From: a virus
DNA: 25,610 bases
Virus record (IMG/VR): IMGVR_UViG_3300022413_000036
Span: 1 to 25,610 of that record
Strand: one strand, 5' to 3'
In this document: piece by piece, positions 6,381-13,903 of the stretch
Numbering within the stretch: the first letter of the stretch is position 1
Layout of the letters: the number at the start of each line of letters is the position of its first letter
The notes under the pieces: model-generated
The model's database searches: none
The model's input: only the letters and a program-made list of their open reading frames with translations
Told to the model about the DNA's origin: nothing
Made by a program: the position numbers and the translations under genes

Positions 6381-7343
6381 TTATGGCATGTCGAAGCGGT
6401 TCATGGAAGCCCCAACGATGCGATCCCAGTTCTTGGGATCGAGCATTTCCTTGTCCGACAGGTTAGCGAGATCCTCCAGGGTCATGGGTTGGCCTGCCGC
6501 CTGACCACCGCCGTCAGACAGCGACTTGTTGGCCTGCTGCCCCTGCTGGACCGCCTTGAGCTGCTGCGCGGCCTGCTGGGTCGCCGTGGTCGCGGCTGGG
6601 GCCGCGCCGCCCTGGAACCCAACCAGCTTGGCCTGCTCGTAGACCATCTTGGCCGGGTCCTGCCCGTTGTTCATCGCCTGCACCGCCGCGTAGAACAGCC
6701 GCTGCTCGGCATCGGCCGCAGCCGCTGTTGGGTCCATGCCAGCCAGGACATTGGACTGCGTGGTCAGCTTGCGGACGTGGTCGAGCGCCTGGGGGTAATC
6801 TGGGTGGGTTTCCATGTAGGCCTGCTGGCGGGCAACCAGGGCCATCTGGGCGTGGCTCTGAGCCTGCTGGACCTGTCCCTGCTGCGACATCTCCGCCACC
6901 TGCCGATCAAGCATCTCTTGGCGCACCCGTAGGTGCTCAGCAGGGTCGTCATCGTAGGACGGGATCTCGGGCTGCTGTGGCTGCTGCGGTTGCTGGGCCT
7001 GCCCCTGCCCCTGCGCCATCGCGACAACAGCCTCGTAGGCCTTCTCCATCCGCGCCTTGGATGCCCGCTCCTCTTCGAGCTGGGCCTTGAGGTCGGCGGT
7101 CTGGCCACGCGCCTCATCGAGGGCCTGGATGGGGACCGAGCGCGGCGGGCGCTCGTCCTGAGAGGGGGGTTGGGCAGGATCCTCCGGCAAGGATGTAGGA
7201 TCCTGCCCAGTGTCAGCAGGATCCGATCCCGTTGGCTCCGCTGCAGGTACGGGTGCGGGATCGGCCTGCTGATCTGGTGGCGTGTCCGGCTCGACCGAAA
7301 CAGTGTCCAGGAAAGCGTCGGCTGAAGGGTTGGACTGCGGCAT
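6381..7343 (-). CDS. Scaffolding-like protein
   Basis: 320 aa, very rich in Gln, Ala, Pro and acidic residues. The first 70 residues are Pro/Asp-rich and probably disordered. About residues 75-110 form a charged coiled coil (LDEARGQTADLKAQLEEERA). A Gln/Pro-rich linker (about 112-127) leads to a long helical region, and the C-terminus (LEDLANLSDKEMLDPKNWDR) is acidic-helical and then basic at the end. This composition, and a position immediately before the major capsid gene, is typical of phage scaffolding proteins that guide capsid assembly through a helical C-terminus and are then released. AAGGAG precedes the ATG. The call is from composition and gene order, not from a sequence motif. Confidence 0.75.
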   Translation of the reverse strand: MPQSNPSADAFLDTVSVEPDTPPDQQADPAPVPAAEPTGSDPADTGQDPTSLPEDPAQPPSQDERPPRSVPIQALDEARGQTADLKAQLEEERASKARMEKAYEAVVAMAQGQGQAQQPQQPQQPEIPSYDDDPAEHLRVRQEMLDRQVAEMSQQGQVQQAQSHAQMALVARQQAYMETHPDYPQALDHVRKLTTQSNVLAGMDPTAAAADAEQRLFYAAVQAMNNGQDPAKMVYEQAKLVGFQGGAAPAATTATQQAAQQLKAVQQGQQANKSLSDGGGQAAGQPMTLEDLANLSDKEMLDPKNWDRIVGASMNRFDMP

Positions 7344-7535
7344 TTACGTTGGCTCCTTTGGGGTGTTGGGCGTGCGGGAGTGCCCGTGGACCAGGAAGGT
7401 CTCGGCAGCGCCACCGGATCCCTGCTGCGCAGAGATGATCTGGGCGTCGAGGTCCTTGAGGATGGCTGCATTGGGACCATGGCGCCTCACGGCACGGGCA
7501 CGCAGGTCTTGCAGGCGGTCTAGCGTGGTGGGCAT
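7344..7535 (-). CDS. Small protein upstream of the scaffold gene, unknown
   Basis: 63 aa, helical in the first half (TLDRLQDLRARAVRRHGPNA, then ILKDLDAQIISAQQ) and Gly/Pro-rich at the end. The ribosome binding site AAGGAG sits 8 nt before the ATG, and the TAA stop is directly followed by the scaffold ATG, so the two are coupled. I do not recognise it. Its place suggests an assembly or virion accessory protein. Confidence 0.7.
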   Translation of the reverse strand: MPTTLDRLQDLRARAVRRHGPNAAILKDLDAQIISAQQGSGGAAETFLVHGHSRTPNTPKEPT

Positions 7536-7547
7536 GATCCTGGCTCC

Positions 7548-9908
7548 TTATTGCCGCAAGGCGGCGGCTCTTTCAACACTCTCCTGGACGGTCTGCACCG
7601 GCCACTCTCTACTGTTCGACTGCAAGATCCCTTCGTACTCGCCTCGGCCCATGACGTAAGTGTCATACATTGGGTTCAGTGTCGTCGACACCTCGGGCAG
7701 CTGCTTGATCTCTTCCAGGGCGTCAAGGATAACATCTTCCTGCTCGGCAAGATAGTCCCCCACGCCGGCAGGGTTGGCGATCATGTCATCGTTGAACTCG
7801 GGCACGATCTGGAACCGCAGGCCGGTGAACTGCTCGGCCTTGGCGCCGCTGGTGCCGCGACCGACCCTGGTGTCCGTGATCATGGTGTAGCCGTGGATAT
7901 TGTGCTTGGCCAGGATGTCGGTGATCGCCTTCATGCCCTCGCGGTCCATCTTCTGGCGCAGGTAGATCTCGCCACCGGGTCGAGCGTTCGCCGGCAGCTC
8001 GGTCCCAGGCCTGATCACCCTGGAGATGAAGGAGGCATCCTGGTTCGAGGCCTGGGCTTGGCGGGCGATCTCTCCGATCAGGTTGCCAGGGTCATAGCCT
8101 GGGTTCACGACCACCTCGCCATCGAAGGAGTTCTCGACATAGTCCATGAACTCGCCCTGTGAGGTCTGCACGTTGCTGGCCACGACGTTGGGGTCATTGT
8201 CCCAAATCTGCTTGATGTCAGCCGCGCCCCGCGCCATGACATCATCCGGCAAGGGAGCATCGCGCTGCTGGGTGTGGCCAAGCAGCATGCGCTCGACCTC
8301 TTGAACCCGGCCAGGATCAGCCCTGGTCTGCTCGCCGGTCAGGGTGCCGCGACGGGCCATTTCGAACATGTCTCCGCCTTCCTTGAAGCCCCAGCGGTTT
8401 TCGACCCAGTGGCGCTTCTCGCCGAACCACGCAACCGCCTGCAGGTCGTCCGGGGCCATGCCCAGCTCGTCGGCGGCCTTCTTGAACACCTCCTGGCCAA
8501 AACCATAATCTCCCTTGGCCACGCCATCTTTGTTGAACTTGCCACTGACCGCGCCCTCAGCCCTCGGGGGGATGCGCTTCTTGTTGCCCATGCGGTCGAG
8601 CCACCGGGCCGCCCACACATCGACAGTGGCACCTTCGTCATAACCGATCAGGTTGCCGGCGAAGGTCTCGGCCTTGGGAGAGCCAGAGCGCTGGCGCCAC
8701 ATGTCAACCAAGGCCTTCATGATATTGCCGCTGTTCGCGCCGTAGAGCGTGCCGTTGGGCTTGCGGATCATCGGCAGCAGCTCGTCCTGCTCGGCCTCCG
8801 TCATCTCGCCGGCCTTGACCTTCTTCCTCAGCTCGTTCCATGCCCCGGTATAGTTCGATGGGGTCCAGTTGTTCGTCTCCATGATCTGCTGGTATTTGGT
8901 CAGGACATCATCGAACTCGCCCCTGGTGAACTGCCCCAGAGCGGTGATGGCGTTGCGCCAATTGTCCTCGACGTTGGTTTGTGGGCTGCTGGCACCGATC
9001 ATGTCAGCAAACACGTCCCCCATGCCGCCGTAGTCCTCTCTCAGCCGGGTTCGCATGCTGGAGTACCAAGTGGACTGCTCAAGGATAGCCTGCGCCGCAG
9101 GATCGCCGCGCTCGGCAGCTGTGCGGATTGCCCGCACCTGCTCTGCGGTCCTCTTGGCCAAGCGGTTGACTATGGTCTCCCTCTTCTTGCCGGTTGCGAC
9201 CTTGCCGGTGGCTGGGTCTTGGGCGAAGCGATATTTCTGCTGTTTCCACAGGGCGACGGGCTTACCTCCCTCCCACTTGAAGCCGTTGCTCTCCAGCGGG
9301 GACCAGCCATCGAGCACGGGATGCTCCTGCTTGGCCGCTCGGACCTGTCCCTGGAGCTTTTCCTGCATCGACTTGTTGCCGGGGATGGTAAGCCGGAACT
9401 TCTCGTCCGTGCTCAGAGAAGCACGGGAAGCGACTTTCCGCTGGCCGCTCTTGAGACCCCCGGCCACAAGCTGATCATGTCTCTTGGCGCCCTTGGTGGC
9501 CGCGTCGGCGATGCCCTGGGTGGCCTCTTTCATGCCGGTATAGGAAGGCCCTGGTATGGCCATCGCCAGACCACCGCCAAGCAGCTGGGTTCCGGCCTCG
9601 ACCGGCCCCATGTCGCCAGTAGCAAAGCCCAGGAGCCCCTGCCCCATGTCCCGCAGGTCCGCCGCCGGGTTCATCTCGCCGAGTGCCAGGGCGGTGTTGG
9701 TGACGCCCCGGCCCAGGTTGGGTCCAAGAAACTGCTCCACGACGTTTCTGGCCGGCTGGTTGTACTCCTGGGTCTTCTGATTGGCGCGGGCGAAGTCGTT
9801 CGCCTGGACGTCGGCCCAGTAGCGCGCCAGGGCGTCCTGGCCCTGCTGCAGGAGGTTTGAAAAGCTAGGTGCTGGCTGCTGCCTCTGGGGGAAGTACTGC
9901 TCTGGCAT
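7548..9908 (-). CDS. Large putative virion protein with HhH-GPD-like central region
   Basis: 786 aa, the longest gene here. The first 40 residues are Gln-rich, and about residues 70-125 are Gly/Ala-rich and moderately hydrophobic (LLGGGLAMAIPGPSYTGM). The middle has WYSSMRTRLREDYGG (281-295), ADMIGASSPQTNVEDNW (301-317), AETFAGNLIGYDEGATVDVW (413-432) and then DLQAVAWFGEKRHW. This order (small helical WY segment, a SPQT/V..N segment, TVD-x-x-A, QA-x-W) resembles a phage domain distantly like helix-hairpin-helix DNA glycosylases. I recall it from uncharacterised phage proteins and cannot confirm it. The C-terminal 250 residues are not recognised. It lies between portal and scaffold, so it is probably a packaged or ejected protein. 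It overlaps the oxygenase by 44 nt, and its ribosome binding site is weak. Confidence 0.75.
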   Translation of the reverse strand: MPEQYFPQRQQPAPSFSNLLQQGQDALARYWADVQANDFARANQKTQEYNQPARNVVEQFLGPNLGRGVTNTALALGEMNPAADLRDMGQGLLGFATGDMGPVEAGTQLLGGGLAMAIPGPSYTGMKEATQGIADAATKGAKRHDQLVAGGLKSGQRKVASRASLSTDEKFRLTIPGNKSMQEKLQGQVRAAKQEHPVLDGWSPLESNGFKWEGGKPVALWKQQKYRFAQDPATGKVATGKKRETIVNRLAKRTAEQVRAIRTAAERGDPAAQAILEQSTWYSSMRTRLREDYGGMGDVFADMIGASSPQTNVEDNWRNAITALGQFTRGEFDDVLTKYQQIMETNNWTPSNYTGAWNELRKKVKAGEMTEAEQDELLPMIRKPNGTLYGANSGNIMKALVDMWRQRSGSPKAETFAGNLIGYDEGATVDVWAARWLDRMGNKKRIPPRAEGAVSGKFNKDGVAKGDYGFGQEVFKKAADELGMAPDDLQAVAWFGEKRHWVENRWGFKEGGDMFEMARRGTLTGEQTRADPGRVQEVERMLLGHTQQRDAPLPDDVMARGAADIKQIWDNDPNVVASNVQTSQGEFMDYVENSFDGEVVVNPGYDPGNLIGEIARQAQASNQDASFISRVIRPGTELPANARPGGEIYLRQKMDREGMKAITDILAKHNIHGYTMITDTRVGRGTSGAKAEQFTGLRFQIVPEFNDDMIANPAGVGDYLAEQEDVILDALEEIKQLPEVSTTLNPMYDTYVMGRGEYEGILQSNSREWPVQTVQESVERAAALRQ

Positions 9909-10602
9909 CTTTTGGTCGCTTTCTCAGGTTCCACAAGAAAACACGGCGATTGGCTCCCTCCGGCACCGGCTCCACACCGTGGAACGAGTTGTCCGTCTTC
10001 AGGAAACATACCATGGTGTTTGGCTCATATGGAACCCTGTAGACCTCCTGGAAGTCCCAAGCCGGGTCGTCGCGGTTATGGTGAGGCCCGCCAACGCAGG
10101 TGCGCCCGGTCGGTGTCCAGTAGATCGAGGTGCCGAGGGTGTCGTTCCTGGGTTTCCTGTTTTCCCACGGGTCCTGGAAGTAGGCCAGCATCGAGAGGAT
10201 CTTCGCCGGACTGTCGGTGTGCGGGCCGATGGCATAGCCGGGGCCGTCCTCGATCAGCAGGGTGTCACTGTGGACATGCGGCATGGCGCTCGCCGGGATC
10301 GTGAACTTGTCCATCATCGCCTCAGCGAAATATGCCGACATCACAGCCTGGGTCAAAGCGTCCCAATGGTCGCCCAGGTCGACCTGATCACGCGAGCAGC
10401 GTCTGTTTTTGTAGCTGGTGAGGTTCCGCACCTCGGCGATCGGCGCCATCTTCTCCTCGGGCCACGTCGAGGCCAGATCTAGCCACAAATCCAATGGCAA
10501 CCAGTCCTCGACCACGATGTGGGGATAGGGCCACTTGCGCAGCTCGCTGTTCATCACCTTGTAGACCAGCCCGCTGACCAATTGGTTGACAAGATAGCTC
10601 AT
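9865..10602 (-). CDS. 2-oxoglutarate/Fe(II)-dependent oxygenase
   Basis: 245 aa. The metal-binding triad is visible: H128-x-D130 in GYAIGPHTDSPAKILSMLAY and the distal H208 in TDNSFHGVEPV. R219/R220, eleven to twelve residues later, would bind 2-oxoglutarate. This is the layout of the prolyl-hydroxylase-like 2OG-Fe(II) dioxygenases, which hydroxylate proteins, nucleic acids or small molecules. The N-terminus (MNSELRKWPYPHIVVEDWLP) resembles versions found near glycosyltransferases and FkbM methyltransferases. ATG 10602 overlaps the methyltransferase stop as ATGA and has GGAGG upstream, so I rejected the longer in-frame ATG at 10749. The substrate is unknown. It is coupled to the FkbM gene and likely acts on the same molecule. 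Confidence 0.85.
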   Translation of the reverse strand: MSYLVNQLVSGLVYKVMNSELRKWPYPHIVVEDWLPLDLWLDLASTWPEEKMAPIAEVRNLTSYKNRRCSRDQVDLGDHWDALTQAVMSAYFAEAMMDKFTIPASAMPHVHSDTLLIEDGPGYAIGPHTDSPAKILSMLAYFQDPWENRKPRNDTLGTSIYWTPTGRTCVGGPHHNRDDPAWDFQEVYRVPYEPNTMVCFLKTDNSFHGVEPVPEGANRRVFLWNLRKRPKDARAVLPPEAAAST

Positions 10603-11342
10603 GGCTGGACCTCCAGGGTGAAGACTGTCTCGCCGACGTTGGTGAAAGGCCCCGAGGTGCGCTTGGCCGCGTCCGCCTGCTCCTGGCTCCAGGTGTAGCC
10701 CTGCGCTTCCAGCAGGTCGACCATCATCAGGTGATCGCCCCGGTTCCAATTGACCTCGATGATCCAGGTTCGCGGCCTCTGGTCCAGGTGCCAGGGATAA
10801 CCCTGCACCACGTCGTGCTCGTGTCCATCGACATCCACCTTGATCGCGGTTGGGGAGCCCTTCACCGTCATGACGCTGGCCAGCGACACGCCGAAAGAGC
10901 CCTGGCGATAGGCCGGCTTGAAGAACTTCTCGCCGCCGAAGTGCCTGCTATCGCCCTGCTGGTGGCAGGACCCGCCGATGTCAAACTTCGTCAGGTTCAG
11001 GAAGCCCATGTCGACGCCGTCATGGTCCCCGATTGCGCAGCAGAAGGCCTGCACCGAGGGCACCGGATTGTTCAGGTGGATGTTGGCGTTCAGCGCCGCA
11101 TAGTTCTGGCTCTCGGGCTCGAAGGCGACCACCGGGCAGTGCCGGATCATGCTGGCGTAGAGCGTGTAGACACCGATGTTGGCGCCGACGTCGTAGAGCA
11201 GGTCCTTGGGACCCAGCGCGTTGAGCCACTCGATGGTGATGGGCTCTTTCGTCAGCAGCGTCTTGGCCCGCCACATGCACATGTCGTTATGGTGGATGAT
11301 TTTCATCGACCGCCCGTCGACGGTGATCTCACTGGCTTGCAT
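10599..11342 (-). CDS. FkbM-family SAM-dependent methyltransferase
   Basis: 247 aa. The SAM site is LLYDVGANIGVYTLYAS (D51 to G57), followed by VVAFEPESQNYAALNANI (E75) and later AIKVDVDGHEHDVVQG. These three blocks define the FkbM (Methyltransf_21) family. Its members are O-methyltransferases of sugars and antibiotics and are common beside glycosyltransferases. The leader GGAGCCGACC precedes the ATG directly. The stop overlaps the oxygenase start. The gene lies downstream of the portal and a small basic protein. A sugar or polyketide-like hydroxyl is the usual acceptor of the family. The acceptor here is unknown. Confidence 0.88.
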   Translation of the reverse strand: MQASEITVDGRSMKIIHHNDMCMWRAKTLLTKEPITIEWLNALGPKDLLYDVGANIGVYTLYASMIRHCPVVAFEPESQNYAALNANIHLNNPVPSVQAFCCAIGDHDGVDMGFLNLTKFDIGGSCHQQGDSRHFGGEKFFKPAYRQGSFGVSLASVMTVKGSPTAIKVDVDGHEHDVVQGYPWHLDQRPRTWIIEVNWNRGDHLMMVDLLEAQGYTWSQEQADAAKRTSGPFTNVGETVFTLEVQP

Positions 11343-11379
11343 GGTCGGCTCCCATGGTTAATTGCGCAAATCTGCGCAT

Positions 11380-11676
11380 TTATTGGACGTGGGGGATCCT
11401 CACGACGACCACCCCGGTCTCGACGTTGTAGGTGTGGCTGCCATAGCCCTGGCCGAGCTGCTCACGCAGGATCTTGACCACCTTGCCGGCAGGCAGGCCC
11501 TTGCCAATGTTGAAGTAGTGCTCGCCCTGGCCCAGGCGCCCCTCGGGGGGCAGCGGGGGGATGTAATCGCTTTCGATGGGGTTGCGCTCAAGGAACTTCT
11601 CGACCCAATTGGGGTCTTTCTCGGCGGTCTTTTGGGCGGCCTTCTTCGCGGTCTTTCTAGCGGTCTTGCGTGCCAT
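11380..11676 (-). CDS. Small basic protein with Lys/Ala-rich N-terminus, unknown
   Basis: 98 aa. The first 20 residues (MARKTARKTAKKAAQKTAEK) are histone-H1-like, with lysine and alanine repeats that would bind DNA or RNA. The remainder (EHYFNIGKGLPAGKVVKILR, then a valine-rich end) looks like a compact small domain. GAGGAG with an 8-nt spacer precedes the ATG, which lies inside the end of the portal gene (20-nt overlap). I do not recognise the family. A DNA-binding packaged protein is possible from composition and from being next to the portal. Confidence 0.7.
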   Translation of the reverse strand: MARKTARKTAKKAAQKTAEKDPNWVEKFLERNPIESDYIPPLPPEGRLGQGEHYFNIGKGLPAGKVVKILREQLGQGYGSHTYNVETGVVVVRIPHVQ

Positions 11677-13840
11677 CTGGTCGGCTCCTCAGTGCTTGTT
11701 GGCGGGCTTCCTCGGTGTCCATCTTTTCCTCTAGCAGATCTCGACCCGCCAGTCCATCTGCCACCATCTGGTTTTGCCTCACGCGCTCGGTCTCGGCCCG
11801 CTCCTGATCGAGCCGCGCGGCAGCGGCGAACTTCTCGGCCTGGGCAGCGTCGACCGGGGTCAGCTCGGCGATCCGCGCCATCTGCGCCTGGGCTTGGGCC
11901 TGGACCGCCTGCGCCTTGGCAGCCTCGGTCTGCACCGCAGCGGCCTCCTTCTGGGCCTTCGCTTGGTTCAGCTGCACGACGCTGGCGTCTTTCTGCGCCG
12001 CCGCCTGGGCCTTCATCTCCTCGGGGCTGGGCTTCTCCTGGCCGGGCTCCTTGGGCTGCATCATCTCCTTCCACTTGGAGACCAGCCCGGTCGGCAGCGG
12101 CGCGTAGTCGAGCACGTCCGGCGGGATCGGGATGCCCGCCTGCAGCAGCGCCGGCAGGAGCTGCGTCAGCACGCTGAAAACCTTGTCCTTCTGGTTGGGG
12201 CTGCTCGGCGCCTCGTCCACGATCACGTCGTAGGTGATGGCCTCCTCGTTGCGCACCAGCTCGACATACTGCTCGGTGCCGTCGCCGGCCACGATGCGGA
12301 CCAGCCGGCCATCGCTCATGTAGAGCTGGATGAACTCCAGCATGATGCGGCCCTGGTTCTTGCGGTAGCGCCGCAGCGCATCGAACATCGGCGCCAGGAT
12401 GGTCACCGCGCTCTCTTTCCGCTGGTACTCCAGGATGCCGGATCTGTTCTGGGCATCGGCCTGCCCGAGCAGCTCCATATTGACGCCTGTGACCTCCTGG
12501 AAGGCCCCCAGTGACATCTGCATCAGCCGATCGGTGCCCTGCGGATAGGGCGCCCCAGGCTTGGGCATGACCTTGGGACTGCCGCCGCTCAGAGCGCCAT
12601 CCTGCATCAGCGCGATGTTGTCGCTCGCCGCCCAGGTCGTCTCCGCCTTGTTGGGATCCAGGAACGCGGACTTCTCCGCCATGATCCCGCCCTTCGCGTT
12701 GGTGTTCAGGACGTGCAGGATCTGGCTGAAGAACTTGTTCGCCCAGCGGGCCGGGTCCTTGAGGTTCCGCACCACGCCGTACCATGTGCGCTTGTTGCGG
12801 TCGCGCTTGCCGGTCATGCACTGATAGGTGAACCCGGTCTGGACCGCGTTGTCGATCACCTCGATGATCTGATTGTCGGTCAGGAAGGCCTTGTAGTAGT
12901 GGCGGCGCTTCTGCTTCACCGATGGCAGGCCAGCAGCCTCCAGGACATCGCGCAGCTTGGCCATGGCCTGGGCGCTGACCTCCTCAATCTCGCCGGTCTC
13001 AGGGTTGACCGTGCGGTAGTAGGTCTCCAGCTCATACCATTGGTACTCGATGACGCGGTAGACCTTCTTCTCGGCATCAAACTGCTGGTCCTGCTCGCCG
13101 CCGACATAGCCGATCTCGTCGTTGAAGTGGCCCTCGCCCTCGTCATCCGCCCAGCCCTCGTCGCCGCCACCGCCTCGGGGGCTCACCTTGCCGGCCATCT
13201 CCGGCCACGTCTCCAGGAACTCGATCTGGTCGTAGTCCTTGATGCGGGCGATGTGACGGGCGTCGACAAGGTTGCGCTTCTTGGCAGCCGTGTCCCAGTA
13301 CATCTCCATCGGGTCGACGCGGTCGATGCAGATCTTGCCGTCCGGGTCCTCGTCGTAGACGATCCGCGTCTCGGTCCAGCCCATGCCGCAGATCAGGTTG
13401 TCCAGGAAGGCATCGCTCTCCTCGTCCTCGGCATCGCAGTTGTCCCTGGCCCAGTCGACGGCGCCGGTCAGCACCTCGTTGATGCCGACGTCACCCACCT
13501 GCCGAGGCACAAACCGGGTCTCCTGCCGGTTATTGACCTCCAGGCCAGCGATGGCATCGATCATGGGCTGCACGCGGTTGTAGGTGATAACGGGCCGAAG
13601 AGCCTCTTTCAGCTGCGCGATGTCGTCGTCCGACCACTGATCGCCAGCGTAGAAGGCAAAGTCCTCCTTGGCGTCCCTACGCCACTGGCCGGTGTGGTTG
13701 CGCATGCGCGACAGGTCGGACTTGATCTTGTTAACCAGCTCTTCCTTGGGCAGCTTGTGCGGGGTGATGGTCTCAGCTGCTGGCCGCTGGTTGCCCGAGG
13801 CGCTGGGAGCGGGGTAGGGATCGTTCATCGGCATGGACAT
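11657..13840 (-). CDS. Portal protein, P22 gp1-like
   Basis: 727 aa, the usual size of P22-type portals. Family features include EDFAFYAGDQWSDDDIAQLK near residue 60, ITYNRVQPMIDAIAGLEVNN (about 85-105), FLDNLICGMGWTETRIVYDE (about 145-165) and IDRVDPMEMYWDTAAKKRN. The last 130 residues are Ala/Gln/Lys-rich helices (AQAAAQKDASVVQLNQAKAQ), as in the C-terminal barrel of these portals. Twelve copies form the DNA entry ring at one head vertex and bind the terminase and the tail adaptor. GGAG lies 3 nt before the ATG at 13840, and in-frame ATGs follow at codons 3 and 5. It directly follows the large terminase. Confidence 0.9.
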   Translation of the reverse strand: MSMPMNDPYPAPSASGNQRPAAETITPHKLPKEELVNKIKSDLSRMRNHTGQWRRDAKEDFAFYAGDQWSDDDIAQLKEALRPVITYNRVQPMIDAIAGLEVNNRQETRFVPRQVGDVGINEVLTGAVDWARDNCDAEDEESDAFLDNLICGMGWTETRIVYDEDPDGKICIDRVDPMEMYWDTAAKKRNLVDARHIARIKDYDQIEFLETWPEMAGKVSPRGGGGDEGWADDEGEGHFNDEIGYVGGEQDQQFDAEKKVYRVIEYQWYELETYYRTVNPETGEIEEVSAQAMAKLRDVLEAAGLPSVKQKRRHYYKAFLTDNQIIEVIDNAVQTGFTYQCMTGKRDRNKRTWYGVVRNLKDPARWANKFFSQILHVLNTNAKGGIMAEKSAFLDPNKAETTWAASDNIALMQDGALSGGSPKVMPKPGAPYPQGTDRLMQMSLGAFQEVTGVNMELLGQADAQNRSGILEYQRKESAVTILAPMFDALRRYRKNQGRIMLEFIQLYMSDGRLVRIVAGDGTEQYVELVRNEEAITYDVIVDEAPSSPNQKDKVFSVLTQLLPALLQAGIPIPPDVLDYAPLPTGLVSKWKEMMQPKEPGQEKPSPEEMKAQAAAQKDASVVQLNQAKAQKEAAAVQTEAAKAQAVQAQAQAQMARIAELTPVDAAQAEKFAAAARLDQERAETERVRQNQMVADGLAGRDLLEEKMDTEEARQQALRSRPDGTQDR

Positions 13841-13903
13841 GGTCTCCGGGCTGCGGCTCCCAGGTCAGACCCTACACGAGGGCCGCCGGGTTGAGAAGAG
13901 CAA

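Noticed and set aside
8274-9860. Long plus-strand open frame of 528 codons
   Set aside because: It is the reverse shadow of the 786-aa gene. High G+C removes stops in this frame; it has no ribosome binding site and no domain.
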